Shown here: piece by piece, positions 6,069 through 12,545 of the stretch
How positions within the stretch are numbered: position 1 is the stretch's first letter
Layout of the letters: each line of letters starts with the position of its first letter
Source: Pseudomonadota bacterium
GTDB taxonomy: Bacteria; Pseudomonadota; Gammaproteobacteria; Steroidobacterales; Steroidobacteraceae
Direction of reading: 5' to 3'
DNA length: 12,954 nucleotides
NCBI GenBank assembly: GCA_003242685.1
Contig: QGVD01000087.1
Span: forward strand, 1 to 12,954
The notes under the pieces: generated by a model
Told to the model about the DNA's origin: nothing
Seen by the model: only the letters and a program-made list of their open reading frames with translations
Databases searched by the model: none
Position numbers and translations under genes: made by a program

Positions 6069-8639
6069 TCAGAAGCGCTTCTCGAACGATACGAACCACT
6101 CGCGGGGACGCCCGGGCTGGGCGTCCGTCTGCGGATAGCCGAGCCCCTGATAATCGAACACGTTCACCCAGTAGAACTCGTCGAACAGGTTCGTGGCACC
6201 CGCTGCGATCGTGAAGTCGAGATCGGAGTTGTCGTACGTGACGCGCGCGTTGAACAGCGAGCGCGCGGGCATCAGGTGGTTGTACTTGGTCGACGTGCCG
6301 CTCACGATCTGACTGCTCTCGAACGTCCAGTCGAGGCGCGGCGTGACCGTCCCGCCCAGCGTGTCCAGCGCGAAGCGGTACTGGATGCCGGCGTTCGCGG
6401 TCCAGAAGGGATTTCCCTGCCGCCGATTGACGGCGCGTTCGGCGATGTCGGGCGCCCAGAACTTGGACCAGCCGACGGAGCCGTTGATGAGCAGCGCGTC
6501 GGTCGGCGCGATGGTGTACTCCAGCTCCGCACCGCGGATCGTCGCCGGCAGGTTGCGATAGTACGTGCGGCCGATGCAGACGATGCCGGTGTTCGTGGGC
6601 AGCGTCTGCGTGCTGCAGCGGGTGGAGCCCGGAGGGCCGCCCGGCAGCGGCTCGAGCTGCTGGTTGCCGGGAATGGGCTGCAGGTTGTTGTCGAGCGCGG
6701 CTTCCGCACCGCCGATCGCGGCTGGACGGTTCTTGAAGTCCGTGTAGAACACGGCGGCATTCAGGCGAAGCCGGCGGTCCCACAGATCCAGCTTGGCGCC
6801 GAGCTCGTAGGCGACGTCGTCGTTACCGTCGAACTGCCCGACCTGCGTCACCTGCAGCGGACGCGGGTTGTAGCCGGGCAGCGAGTTGCCCGATGCGGCG
6901 GAGGTGTAGAACAGCGCGGTGTCGCTGAACTGATAGTTCACGCCGAACTTCCAGCTCGCCTTCTCCTGCTGAGGCACGACGACGAAGCGGATGTCGCTCG
7001 GGCTCGGGCTGACGTCCGCGAGGTTGCTGAAGTTGACGACCTTCTCGTCCTCCGAGTAACGGCCACCGAGGATGAAGCTCCACCGATCGCCGAAGGGTCG
7101 CAAGGTGACGTTCGCGAACACCGCCTTCGTCTGCGGCTCGTAGGTGGTGAAGAGCTTGCGCTGTCCGCCCACCGAGCCCTGAGCGAGCGCGGCGTGCTGC
7201 ACGCCCCTGGCGTCGAAGTAGAAGATGCCGCCGACCCAGTCCATGAGGGGCGAGCGGCCCGAGAGCCGGACCTCCGTGGTCACGTACTCGTTCTTGATAT
7301 CGTTGATCACGTGCTCCACGACGAGCGGCGTGCCGTCGGTGTCGAACGTGTGGATCTCGTCCAGCAGGCGGTAGCCGACCACGGCGGTGAGATCGATGTT
7401 GTTTCCGAGCTCCCAGACGAGCTTGCTCGACACACCCCAGTTGAGGAGGTTGTTGTGTGTCGGAAACTCGTAGCCGCCGCGGGTGTAGCGGCCGTCTACC
7501 ATGGTGCCGTTGTAGTACGTGTTGCCCGGGATCACCGTGCCGGCCGGAATGCGGTCCTCGTAGGTGACGTAGGTGGTGTACGGGTCGCCCGTCATGAAGC
7601 GCTGATCGATCACGAGACCGAAGTAGGCGGCCTGCGTCTGCATGTTGGTGTTGGCGCGGCTCGGATCGATGTCCACGATGGCGTCCGCCGGATTGTCGGA
7701 CCGGTCGCGGACGTAGTCACCCGTCAGCGTGAGGCGCACGCTGGGGGTGGCTTGCCACAGGAGCGATGCGCGTCCGCCGTGCACGTTCTCTCCGCCCAGG
7801 CGGCCGATGGTGCAGTCGTCGGGCGTGAAGTTCGGCGTCCTGGTCATCAGCACGTTCGAGATCGGGAAGGTGCCGGCCAGCTCCGGCGTGCCGCGGCGGA
7901 TCATCTCGCAGGTGAAGTCCAGCCGCTTCTGGTAACCCTCGCGCTGCTTCGACAGGCCGGAGACCATGAGCGCCAGGTTCTCACCGAGGGGCAGGCTGAA
8001 GCCCGCGCGCACGTCCCGCCGGTCGAACTGACCGGTGGTGAACGAGGCATAGCCGCTCGCCTCGGAGAGAGAAGGCTGCCGACCCACGATGTTCACGGCG
8101 CCCGCCAGCGAGTTGCGGCCGAAGAGGGTGCCCTGTGGTCCGCGCAGCACCTCGATGTGATCGACATCGAGCAGGTCGAAGTTCGCACCGAGCAGAACCG
8201 GGTAATAGACCTCGTCGATGTAGAACGCGACCGCGCCTTCGCCCGCGAGGCTCGTGTCACCGGAACCGATGCCGCGGATGAAAGCGGAAACGCCGGGACC
8301 GAACGCGCCGTGCACGCGGCGGAACTGGGAGTTCGGTACCACCGACGTGAGGTCTGACATGTTGGTGATGCCGCGCTCCTGCAGCGCGTCCGCGGTGATC
8401 GCCGTGATGGCGATCGGCGTCTCCTGGAGATTCGTCGCCTGACGGGTGGCGGTGACCACGATGTCCCCGAGGTGCTCGAGCTCGCCCTGCGAAGCCGTAG
8501 AGGCCAGGGAGCGTGCGTCCGTCTGCTGAGCCGCCCCGTCCGTGGCTGCCGGCGCGTCGGCCTGAGCATTGGCGTGGAAGGCAGCGCCGAGCATGAGCAA
8601 CGTGGATACTGTTGAACGGACCAACGATCTGCCGCGCAT
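6069..8639 (-). CDS. TonB-dependent outer-membrane receptor
   Basis: Outer-membrane gated barrel for active uptake of a substrate, driven by TonB-ExbBD; 856 aa from the chosen ATG. AAGGGGG lies 7 nt before this ATG, and the protein then opens with a classical signal peptide (MRGRSLVRST, a hydrophobic stretch, cleavage after AHANAQ-like FHANAQ near residue 26). An upstream in-frame ATG at 8864 would add 75 residues before the signal and is rejected. DIVVTATR (59-66) is the probable TonB box. The plug spans about 70-190 with DHIEVLRGPQGTLFGRN (160-176) and AVNIVGRQP. The barrel follows and ends in FEKRF, with the terminal Phe needed for outer-membrane assembly. The sequence is of the type common in sphingomonads and related degraders. 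By its neighbours it probably imports the compound broken down here rather than a siderophore; that is inference. Confidence 0.95.
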   Translation of the reverse strand: MRGRSLVRSTVSTLLMLGAAFHANAQADAPAATDGAAQQTDARSLASTASQGELEHLGDIVVTATRQATNLQETPIAITAITADALQERGITNMSDLTSVVPNSQFRRVHGAFGPGVSAFIRGIGSGDTSLAGEGAVAFYIDEVYYPVLLGANFDLLDVDHIEVLRGPQGTLFGRNSLAGAVNIVGRQPSLSEASGYASFTTGQFDRRDVRAGFSLPLGENLALMVSGLSKQREGYQKRLDFTCEMIRRGTPELAGTFPISNVLMTRTPNFTPDDCTIGRLGGENVHGGRASLLWQATPSVRLTLTGDYVRDRSDNPADAIVDIDPSRANTNMQTQAAYFGLVIDQRFMTGDPYTTYVTYEDRIPAGTVIPGNTYYNGTMVDGRYTRGGYEFPTHNNLLNWGVSSKLVWELGNNIDLTAVVGYRLLDEIHTFDTDGTPLVVEHVINDIKNEYVTTEVRLSGRSPLMDWVGGIFYFDARGVQHAALAQGSVGGQRKLFTTYEPQTKAVFANVTLRPFGDRWSFILGGRYSEDEKVVNFSNLADVSPSPSDIRFVVVPQQEKASWKFGVNYQFSDTALFYTSAASGNSLPGYNPRPLQVTQVGQFDGNDDVAYELGAKLDLWDRRLRLNAAVFYTDFKNRPAAIGGAEAALDNNLQPIPGNQQLEPLPGGPPGSTRCSTQTLPTNTGIVCIGRTYYRNLPATIRGAELEYTIAPTDALLINGSVGWSKFWAPDIAERAVNRRQGNPFWTANAGIQYRFALDTLGGTVTPRLDWTFESSQIVSGTSTKYNHLMPARSLFNARVTYDNSDLDFTIAAGATNLFDEFYWVNVFDYQGLGYPQTDAQPGRPREWFVSFEKRF

Positions 8640-8822
8640 CAACCAACCCCCTTGTATCCCGCTATTGTGGTGCGGACATCCGGACGCCGGGCATGACCGG
8701 CGCCAGGGCCTCGAGCTACCCCGGCGATGTTTTAGTGGGACGGCGCGGCGAAAACTTGTCCGGAAGGGCAATGCCTTTTGCGGGTTCGCGACACCCCTCT
8801 TCAGAGTCAGCGTTGCGACGCC

Positions 8823-8850
8823 CGGTGCCGACCGTGCCAGCACCGTCGGC
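8823..8850. repeat. Overlapping inverted repeats, candidate operator
   Basis: Two interleaved inverted repeats share this stretch: CGGTGC (8823-8828) with GCACCG (8840-8845), and GCCGAC (8827-8832) with GTCGGC (8845-8850). GTGCC also occurs twice as a direct repeat 9 nt apart. The pattern could be an operator or alternative RNA hairpins. In such GC-rich DNA chance is a real alternative. Confidence 0.3.
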
Positions 8851-8930
8851 GCTGTCGCGCGCACGCATCAGCGGCTGACCTGAGGTGACGAGTGCCGTGC
8901 GAGAATGGGAGCCGTTCAGAGGTTGAGCAA

Positions 8931-8946
8931 GAGGGATCGATCCTTC
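8931..8946. promoter_or_regulatory. 16-bp imperfect palindrome upstream of the cyclase gene
   Basis: The core GGATCGATCC (8934-8943) is a perfect palindrome. It extends to 8931-8946 with one mismatched pair (7 of 8 pairs). It ends 41 nt before the cyclase start codon, a position suited to an operator near the transcription start. Confidence 0.3.
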
Positions 8947-8987
8947 CCGGGGCGCCGTCGATGACCGACGCGAGGAGAGAGAACGTA

Positions 8988-9692
8988 ATGAGCACGCCAT
9001 CAGCGCAACGTCAGCGGTTCGTCGATCTGAGCCACACCGTCGAAGACGGCATGGAGACGTACCCGGGACTGCCCGCGCCGTGCATCTGCGATTTTCTGAC
9101 CCGAAAGCAATCCCGCGCGCACTACGCCGTTGGCACGGAGTTCCACATCGGCAAGATCACCATGGTGGCAAACACCGGGACGTACCTCGACGCACCGTTC
9201 CATCGATACGCTGACGGAAAGGACATCGCCGATCTGGATCTGGAGTCGATCGCGGACCTGCCCGGCGTCGTGATTCGAGCAACAGACCGCAGCGGTCGCG
9301 CCATCGCACGCGATGCCTTCTCAGGTGCCGACGTACGAGGCAAAGCCGTTCTCGTGCATACCGGTTGGGCCGTTCACTGGCGTACGCCGCGGTATTCCGA
9401 GGGGCATCCGTTCCTGACGGAAGACGCAGCGGTCTATCTCAAGGAGCAGGGCGCCCGGCTCGTCGGAATCGATTCCCTCAACATCGACGATACGTCCGAC
9501 GGGCGCCGGCCCGTGCACACGATCCTGCTCGGCGCGGACATTCCGATCGTCGAGCACATGCGCGGACTGGAGCAGCTCCCGGGCTCCGGGTTCCGTTTCT
9601 CCGCCGTGCCCGTCAAGGTGAGGGGAATGGGAACGTTTCCGGTGCGGGCGTTCGCAATCTTGCCGGTGCGGAGCTTGGAATCAGGGAAGTGA
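8988..9692 (+). CDS. Cyclase / kynurenine formamidase-like hydrolase with altered metal motif
   Basis: Member of the cyclase family (Pfam Cyclase, PF04199), 234 aa, usual length. Relatives hydrolyse aryl formamides, isatin or cyclic amides/lactones, generally with metal. The ATG at 8988 follows GAGGAGAG at 8972-8979; earlier in-frame codons lack a ribosome site. RFVDLSHTVEDGMETYPG opens the domain. The family motif HxGTHxDxPxH appears as NTGTYLDAPFH (62-72): the first His is Asn62 and the second is Tyr66, while Asp68 and His72 remain. Downstream GIDSLNIDD, VHTILL (His177) and IVEHM (Glu189) keep the other active-site positions. It stands alone behind the divergent region and shares regulation space with the TonB receptor. 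Family is secure. The metal site and the reaction are probably not those of KynB, and I would not call it kynB. Confidence 0.9.
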   Translation: MSTPSAQRQRFVDLSHTVEDGMETYPGLPAPCICDFLTRKQSRAHYAVGTEFHIGKITMVANTGTYLDAPFHRYADGKDIADLDLESIADLPGVVIRATDRSGRAIARDAFSGADVRGKAVLVHTGWAVHWRTPRYSEGHPFLTEDAAVYLKEQGARLVGIDSLNIDDTSDGRRPVHTILLGADIPIVEHMRGLEQLPGSGFRFSAVPVKVRGMGTFPVRAFAILPVRSLESGK

Positions 9693-9750
9693 AGACTGGG
9701 CCATGCGTCGATCGCGCTCCTCGCGGTCCGCATCGCACGAGTCCTCCCGA

Positions 9751-9780
9751 TTGCCGGCTGAATGCCTTCCCTGCTATCGT
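9751..9780 (+). promoter_or_regulatory. Candidate sigma-70 promoter
   Basis: TTGCCG (9751-9756) and TATCGT (9775-9780) are 18 nt apart, with TGC directly before the -10 (extended -10). It points rightward. If it serves the gene at 10120, the leader would be over 330 nt, so it may instead drive a small RNA or be fortuitous. Confidence 0.28.
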
Positions 9781-9980
9781 TTCCGTTAATCCGTCCAGTC
9801 GAAGCGGCACGAAACAAGAACATCCGCCACGTGCATGCCCACGGATAGTTTCCGGGCCACGCAGCGATGAGCGTCACAGATCACGACGCACCCATGCCAT
9901 TCGGGCGCACGTGCTGAGATCCGTCAGCGCCGGAGCCGGGTGTGTACAGCCCGTACCGGGTATCACGCGCACGTCACGCA

Positions 9981-9992
9981 TCGAAGCTTCGA
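9981..9992. repeat. 12-bp perfect palindrome
   Basis: TCGAAGCTTCGA is a perfect palindrome, about 128 nt upstream of the outer-membrane protein gene and outside any coding region. It is a possible operator half-array, but there is no second copy in the window. Confidence 0.3.
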
Positions 9993-10119
9993 CCTGCCGG
10001 TAGCAATGATCCGATGAAGCGGCGACGGGCCGCGGATCCGTGGTGTGCGGATGGTCTGCGCGCGCCCACGGCGCCTGTTACTCCTTACTTGTCACGTTAG
10101 CCAGACACCAGGAATCTGC

Positions 10120-11505
10120 TTGAAAACACCGATGCGATCACTGTTTTGCGGAACTCTTGCCGTTGCATGGATCGGAAGCGCTGCCCTGGCGCCGGCCAGG
10201 GCGCAGGAGATCAGTCCTCAGTCGCTTCTCAATGAGAGGTATCAGCAGTTTCTCGAGCAGGGGCTGAAAGCGGGAAGCGAAGAACGGGCTTGCGATGACA
10301 CGTGGAAGGTCGTAGGCGAGTTCCTGAAGGTCGCGCAGGAGATCGAACGGCAGCGCACGGCCGTTACCGGACACGTTCGCTTCGGATTCAACGGCGATGA
10401 GGCAGGTATCGAACGGTCGTTCAAGGGATCGATAGACACCCGATTGAACATCGGAGTGTATCCGCGGCAGCTGCGTTTGGCGGCAGGCGCGTCGCTGCGT
10501 TTCGAGGACAAGCAGGACGGCAGAGACTTCAATGAAGACGTCACCAGCATACTGGCGAACTACGACCACTACCTGACGCCGCGCCTCGAGCTCTTCGGTT
10601 TCGTCGAACGCTTCACCGACAGCTTCCTGCGCATCGATCAGCGGTACGAGATCGGTCTGGGAGTAAAGCTCGAGCGCACTTCGAGGGCGCGCGGGGAGCG
10701 CTATGAGCGTCGGAGGCACAGGATTCTGCCGGCCAGCGAGTACGGCAGCGATCACTGCCGCTCGGCCTACACCGCGGAGGGCTGTCGCATGCTCGAACGG
10801 CTCTCGCGCAGGAGAGAAGAGGCGGCCAGGCTGATCGTCGATTCGCAGCGGGCGAAGTGCCTTGCTCAGGGCATGAGCCCGTCCGAGAATCTCGCGGACT
10901 ACCTCCTTGGCTCACCCGGAGAGGCAGCGGAAGTAGTCGCTGCGGTCAACGAGGACACGCCCGAGGCTCGCCGCGCGCAGGCAATGCTCGACCCGCTGTA
11001 TGAGACACTGCGCAAGAGTCATGCACGGTTCGAAGCGGGTCTGTCTCTGGCACTGCTTTCCGAATTCGAGCAACCCGGCACGCTCGATGTCGAGATCCTC
11101 ACCCCTTCGACGGGCGCTGTCACGCAACAGTCGTATCGACCTCCCACGCAACAGGTCTTTCGGGTTTCAGTGCGCCCGATGATCCAGTGGCGCATCAACG
11201 ATCTCGTGAAGCTGGACCTGGAGGCTTTCGGCAAGTGGGCCCTCGACTCAGAGCGTGCCCCTGGAGACCCTGAGGACTTCCGCATCGACGCGATCGCCCG
11301 CATGGAATGGACGCTGGGATCTCTGCTCCCGGCCTCACGCAAGCGCACGTCGCTTTCGCTGCAGTACGAGTGGCACTACGACAGTCTGCCGCCCGACGCG
11401 CGAACGATGATCGGTACCCTGGGACCGGATCAGCAACTCGTCGCGATCACGCGTGCGGAGAAGATGCATCGCGTCACCAAACTGCAGGTTGGCGTGGAAT
11501 GGTAG
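10120..11505 (+). CDS. Secreted probable outer-membrane beta-barrel protein, unknown function
   Basis: 461 aa from a TTG at 10120 preceded by AGGAA (10110-10114, 5-nt spacing). The ATG at 10132 has no ribosome site, and a GTG at 10045 would place 25 residues before the signal. A signal peptide (MKTPMRSLFCGTLAVAWIGS, cleavage after APARAQ, about residue 29) sends it across the inner membrane. Residues about 80-190 are alternating amphipathic strands (VTGHVRFGF, LRLAAGASLRFED, LELFGFVERF, YEIGLGVKLE) resembling DUF481-like barrels. A basic, helical insert (about 190-310) holds four Cys (213, 222, 247 here, plus C58 earlier). Strands then resume to a terminal Trp (LQVGVEW), a barrel-assembly type ending. 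It shows no motif of a known porin or enzyme. The neighbours do not share its strand tightly, so it is likely its own transcript. Membrane barrel is likely; role is unknown. Confidence 0.72.
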   Translation: MKTPMRSLFCGTLAVAWIGSAALAPARAQEISPQSLLNERYQQFLEQGLKAGSEERACDDTWKVVGEFLKVAQEIERQRTAVTGHVRFGFNGDEAGIERSFKGSIDTRLNIGVYPRQLRLAAGASLRFEDKQDGRDFNEDVTSILANYDHYLTPRLELFGFVERFTDSFLRIDQRYEIGLGVKLERTSRARGERYERRRHRILPASEYGSDHCRSAYTAEGCRMLERLSRRREEAARLIVDSQRAKCLAQGMSPSENLADYLLGSPGEAAEVVAAVNEDTPEARRAQAMLDPLYETLRKSHARFEAGLSLALLSEFEQPGTLDVEILTPSTGAVTQQSYRPPTQQVFRVSVRPMIQWRINDLVKLDLEAFGKWALDSERAPGDPEDFRIDAIARMEWTLGSLLPASRKRTSLSLQYEWHYDSLPPDARTMIGTLGPDQQLVAITRAEKMHRVTKLQVGVEW

Positions 11506-11547
11506 GGCAGGGAGCCCATTCTTGCTCGCATCTCCGCGACGTGTGAA

Positions 11548-11571
11548 ATACTGAGCCATATGGTTCAGTAT
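11548..11571. promoter_or_regulatory. 24-bp palindromic operator centred on the ArsR start codon
   Basis: The left half ATACTGAGCCAT (11548-11559) and the right half ATGGTTCAGTAT (11560-11571) pair at 11 of 12 positions; only G11555/T11564 fails. The start ATG is the first triplet of the right half. This suits an autorepressor site that blocks both transcription start and translation. An upstream TTGCTC at 11522-11527 could be the -35 of a promoter starting near the ATG, which would give a leaderless or almost leaderless message. No ribosome site precedes the ATG. Confidence 0.75.
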
Positions 11572-11925
11572 CGATCCAGCCGTCTGGACTCCTCATTCGC
11601 GGCGCTGTCGGACGCCACACGACGCGGCGTCCTGGAACAGCTTGCGCGCGCAGACGCCTCGATCACGGAGCTCGCCGAGAGATTCCGTCTGACTCTTACC
11701 GGCATGAAGAAGCATGTCCGCGTCCTGGAGCAGACGGGACTCGTCATTACGGAGAAAGTCGGCTGGGTGCGGATCTGCAGGCTCGGGCCGCACCGACTCG
11801 AGGAAGAGGCGGCCTGGATCGAGCGATACCGTCAGCTCGGGGCCGCGCGCTTCGATCAGCTGGACAAGGCTCTCGAGGAACTGAAGCAACGGGATCGGGC
11901 TGGCAAACGCAGAAAGAAGAGGTGA
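11560..11925 (+). CDS. ArsR-family winged-helix repressor
   Basis: 121-aa dimeric winged-helix DNA-binding protein. FAALSDATRRGVLEQLARADASITELAE is the helix pair leading into the recognition helix (RLTLTGMKKHVRVLEQTGL, about 43-61), and the wing follows (VITEKVGWVRICRLG). The C-terminal dimer helix ends in a basic tail (AGKRRKKR). There is only one Cys and no ELCVCDL-type metal box, so it is not an arsenic or zinc sensor. It belongs to the group commonly paired with SRPBCC/AHSA1 genes and thought to be autorepressors. It overlaps the 24-bp palindrome at its own start, supporting autoregulation. The next gene begins 7 nt after its stop. Confidence 0.93.
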   Translation: MVQYRSSRLDSSFAALSDATRRGVLEQLARADASITELAERFRLTLTGMKKHVRVLEQTGLVITEKVGWVRICRLGPHRLEEEAAWIERYRQLGAARFDQLDKALEELKQRDRAGKRRKKR

Positions 11926-11932
11926 ACGGGTC

Positions 11933-12298
11933 ATGAAGAACCTCACGACGACGGAGCGGAAGTCCGATCGCGAGCTCGTGGTCACGCGGAGCTTCGATGC
12001 GCCGGCACGCCTCGTATTCGAGGCCTGGACCCGGCCAGAGCTGTTCAAACGGTGGTGGGTGCCGAAATCGACCGGCCTGACGCTGCTTTTCTGCGAGAGG
12101 GATGTGCGGGTCGGAGGAGGGTACCGGCTGGTGTTCGCTGCCGAACCGGAGCCGGTAGCGTTCTACGGCAAGCACCTCGAGGTGACACCTTACTCGCGCC
12201 TCGTCTGGACCAACGAGGAGAGCCCGGACGGCTCCATCACGAAGGTGACCTTCGAGGAAATCGGCGGCAAGACGTGCGTCACCGTGCACGATCTCTAA
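11933..12298 (+). pseudogene. SRPBCC / AHSA1-like domain protein, C-terminally truncated
   Basis: Frame of 121 aa beginning with an ATG 7 nt after the repressor stop; GAGG in the repressor tail can act as ribosome site. It matches the AHSA1-type START fold: ELVVTRSFDAPARLVFEAWTRPELFKRWWVP (14-44) is the hallmark first half, then RVGGGYRLVF, HLEVTPYSRLVWTNEE and TKVTFEEIGGKTCVTV. Family members continue past HDL with a linker and a long C-terminal helix to about 140-165 aa. Here a TAA follows HDL at once, and the next bases encode an unrelated family. The missing helix closes the ligand cavity, so the product is probably unstable or inactive. The cause appears to be a deletion junction at about 12296. 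A short functional variant cannot be fully excluded. Confidence 0.75.
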
Positions 12299-12545
12299 TT
12301 GTTCGGGTAGCCGAGATTCCCGTCCGGATTTGCCTCAACGGAGAGGTCCGTTTCGCGCCTCTCGAGCGGCTCCGGCGAGGGGAGGTGGACGTCGCCGTCG
12401 CATGGCTTCCCCATGCCCTCGATGCCAGGATGCGCGCCGCCGACGTCGTGAACATCGCGCAGGTGTTCCATCGCTCGGCGATGTCGCTGGCGTGCAGGAC
12501 CGCGGCGGTCCGCAGCATCGATGCCAAGGAGGCTTCAGGCAAGAC
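12299..12545 (+). pseudogene. Fragment of NMT1/THI5-like periplasmic substrate-binding domain
   Basis: An open frame (codons at 12301, 12304 and so on) with no start codon of its own reads VRICLNGEVRFAPLERL, then RRGEVDVAVAWLPHAL, then AADVVNIAQVFHRSAMSLAC, then SIDAKEASGKTP. This order (G-x-x-D-x-x-x-x-W, VNIAQ-x-F-x-R-S, DL-x-GKT) is that of ABC-transporter substrate-binding proteins of the NMT1/THI5 type, roughly residues 50-130 of such a protein. The signal peptide and first strands are missing, as is everything after GKT. At about 12545 the coding sense moves to another frame. The assignment rests on motif recall, not a search. Confidence 0.55.

Larger units (their letters stand above)
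8640..8987. promoter_or_regulatory. Divergent intergenic region, receptor / cyclase
   Basis: 348 nt without a gene, between the receptor start (minus strand) and the cyclase start (plus strand). It must contain the promoters of both. I see no convincing -35/-10 pair on either strand, which fits activator-dependent promoters. It contains repeated TCCGGA (once near 8678 and once near 8760) and the two inverted-repeat clusters listed separately. It is a reasonable place for the AraC regulator to bind. Confidence 0.5.
9693..10119. other. 427-nt gene-free stretch
   Basis: No open frame here has coding character, a ribosome site or a recognisable product, and no tRNA-like fold or terminator with a T-run was found after the cyclase stop. 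It holds a possible promoter (9751-9780) and a perfect 12-bp palindrome (9981-9992). A small RNA or long leader for the downstream membrane protein gene cannot be excluded. Confidence 0.5.

Noticed and set aside
6009..8357. 782-residue open frame on the plus strand antisense to the TonB receptor gene
   Set aside because: It lies wholly opposite a convincing receptor gene; its composition (Arg, Val, Glu, His rich) is that of a GC-rich antisense shadow, with no domain recognised.
8640..8864. N-terminal extension of the TonB receptor from the ATG at 8864
   Set aside because: It would put 75 basic residues before a clear signal peptide, and the strong ribosome site fits the ATG at 8639.
9693..10119. 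Small genes or a tRNA in the long gap
   Set aside because: Frames here are shadows or continuations of the cyclase strand, without ribosome sites; no cloverleaf or T-loop sequence was found.
11505..11517. GGGC/GCCC hairpin after the outer-membrane protein gene as a terminator
   Set aside because: Only 4 bp with a weak ATTCTT tail; too short to call in GC-rich DNA.
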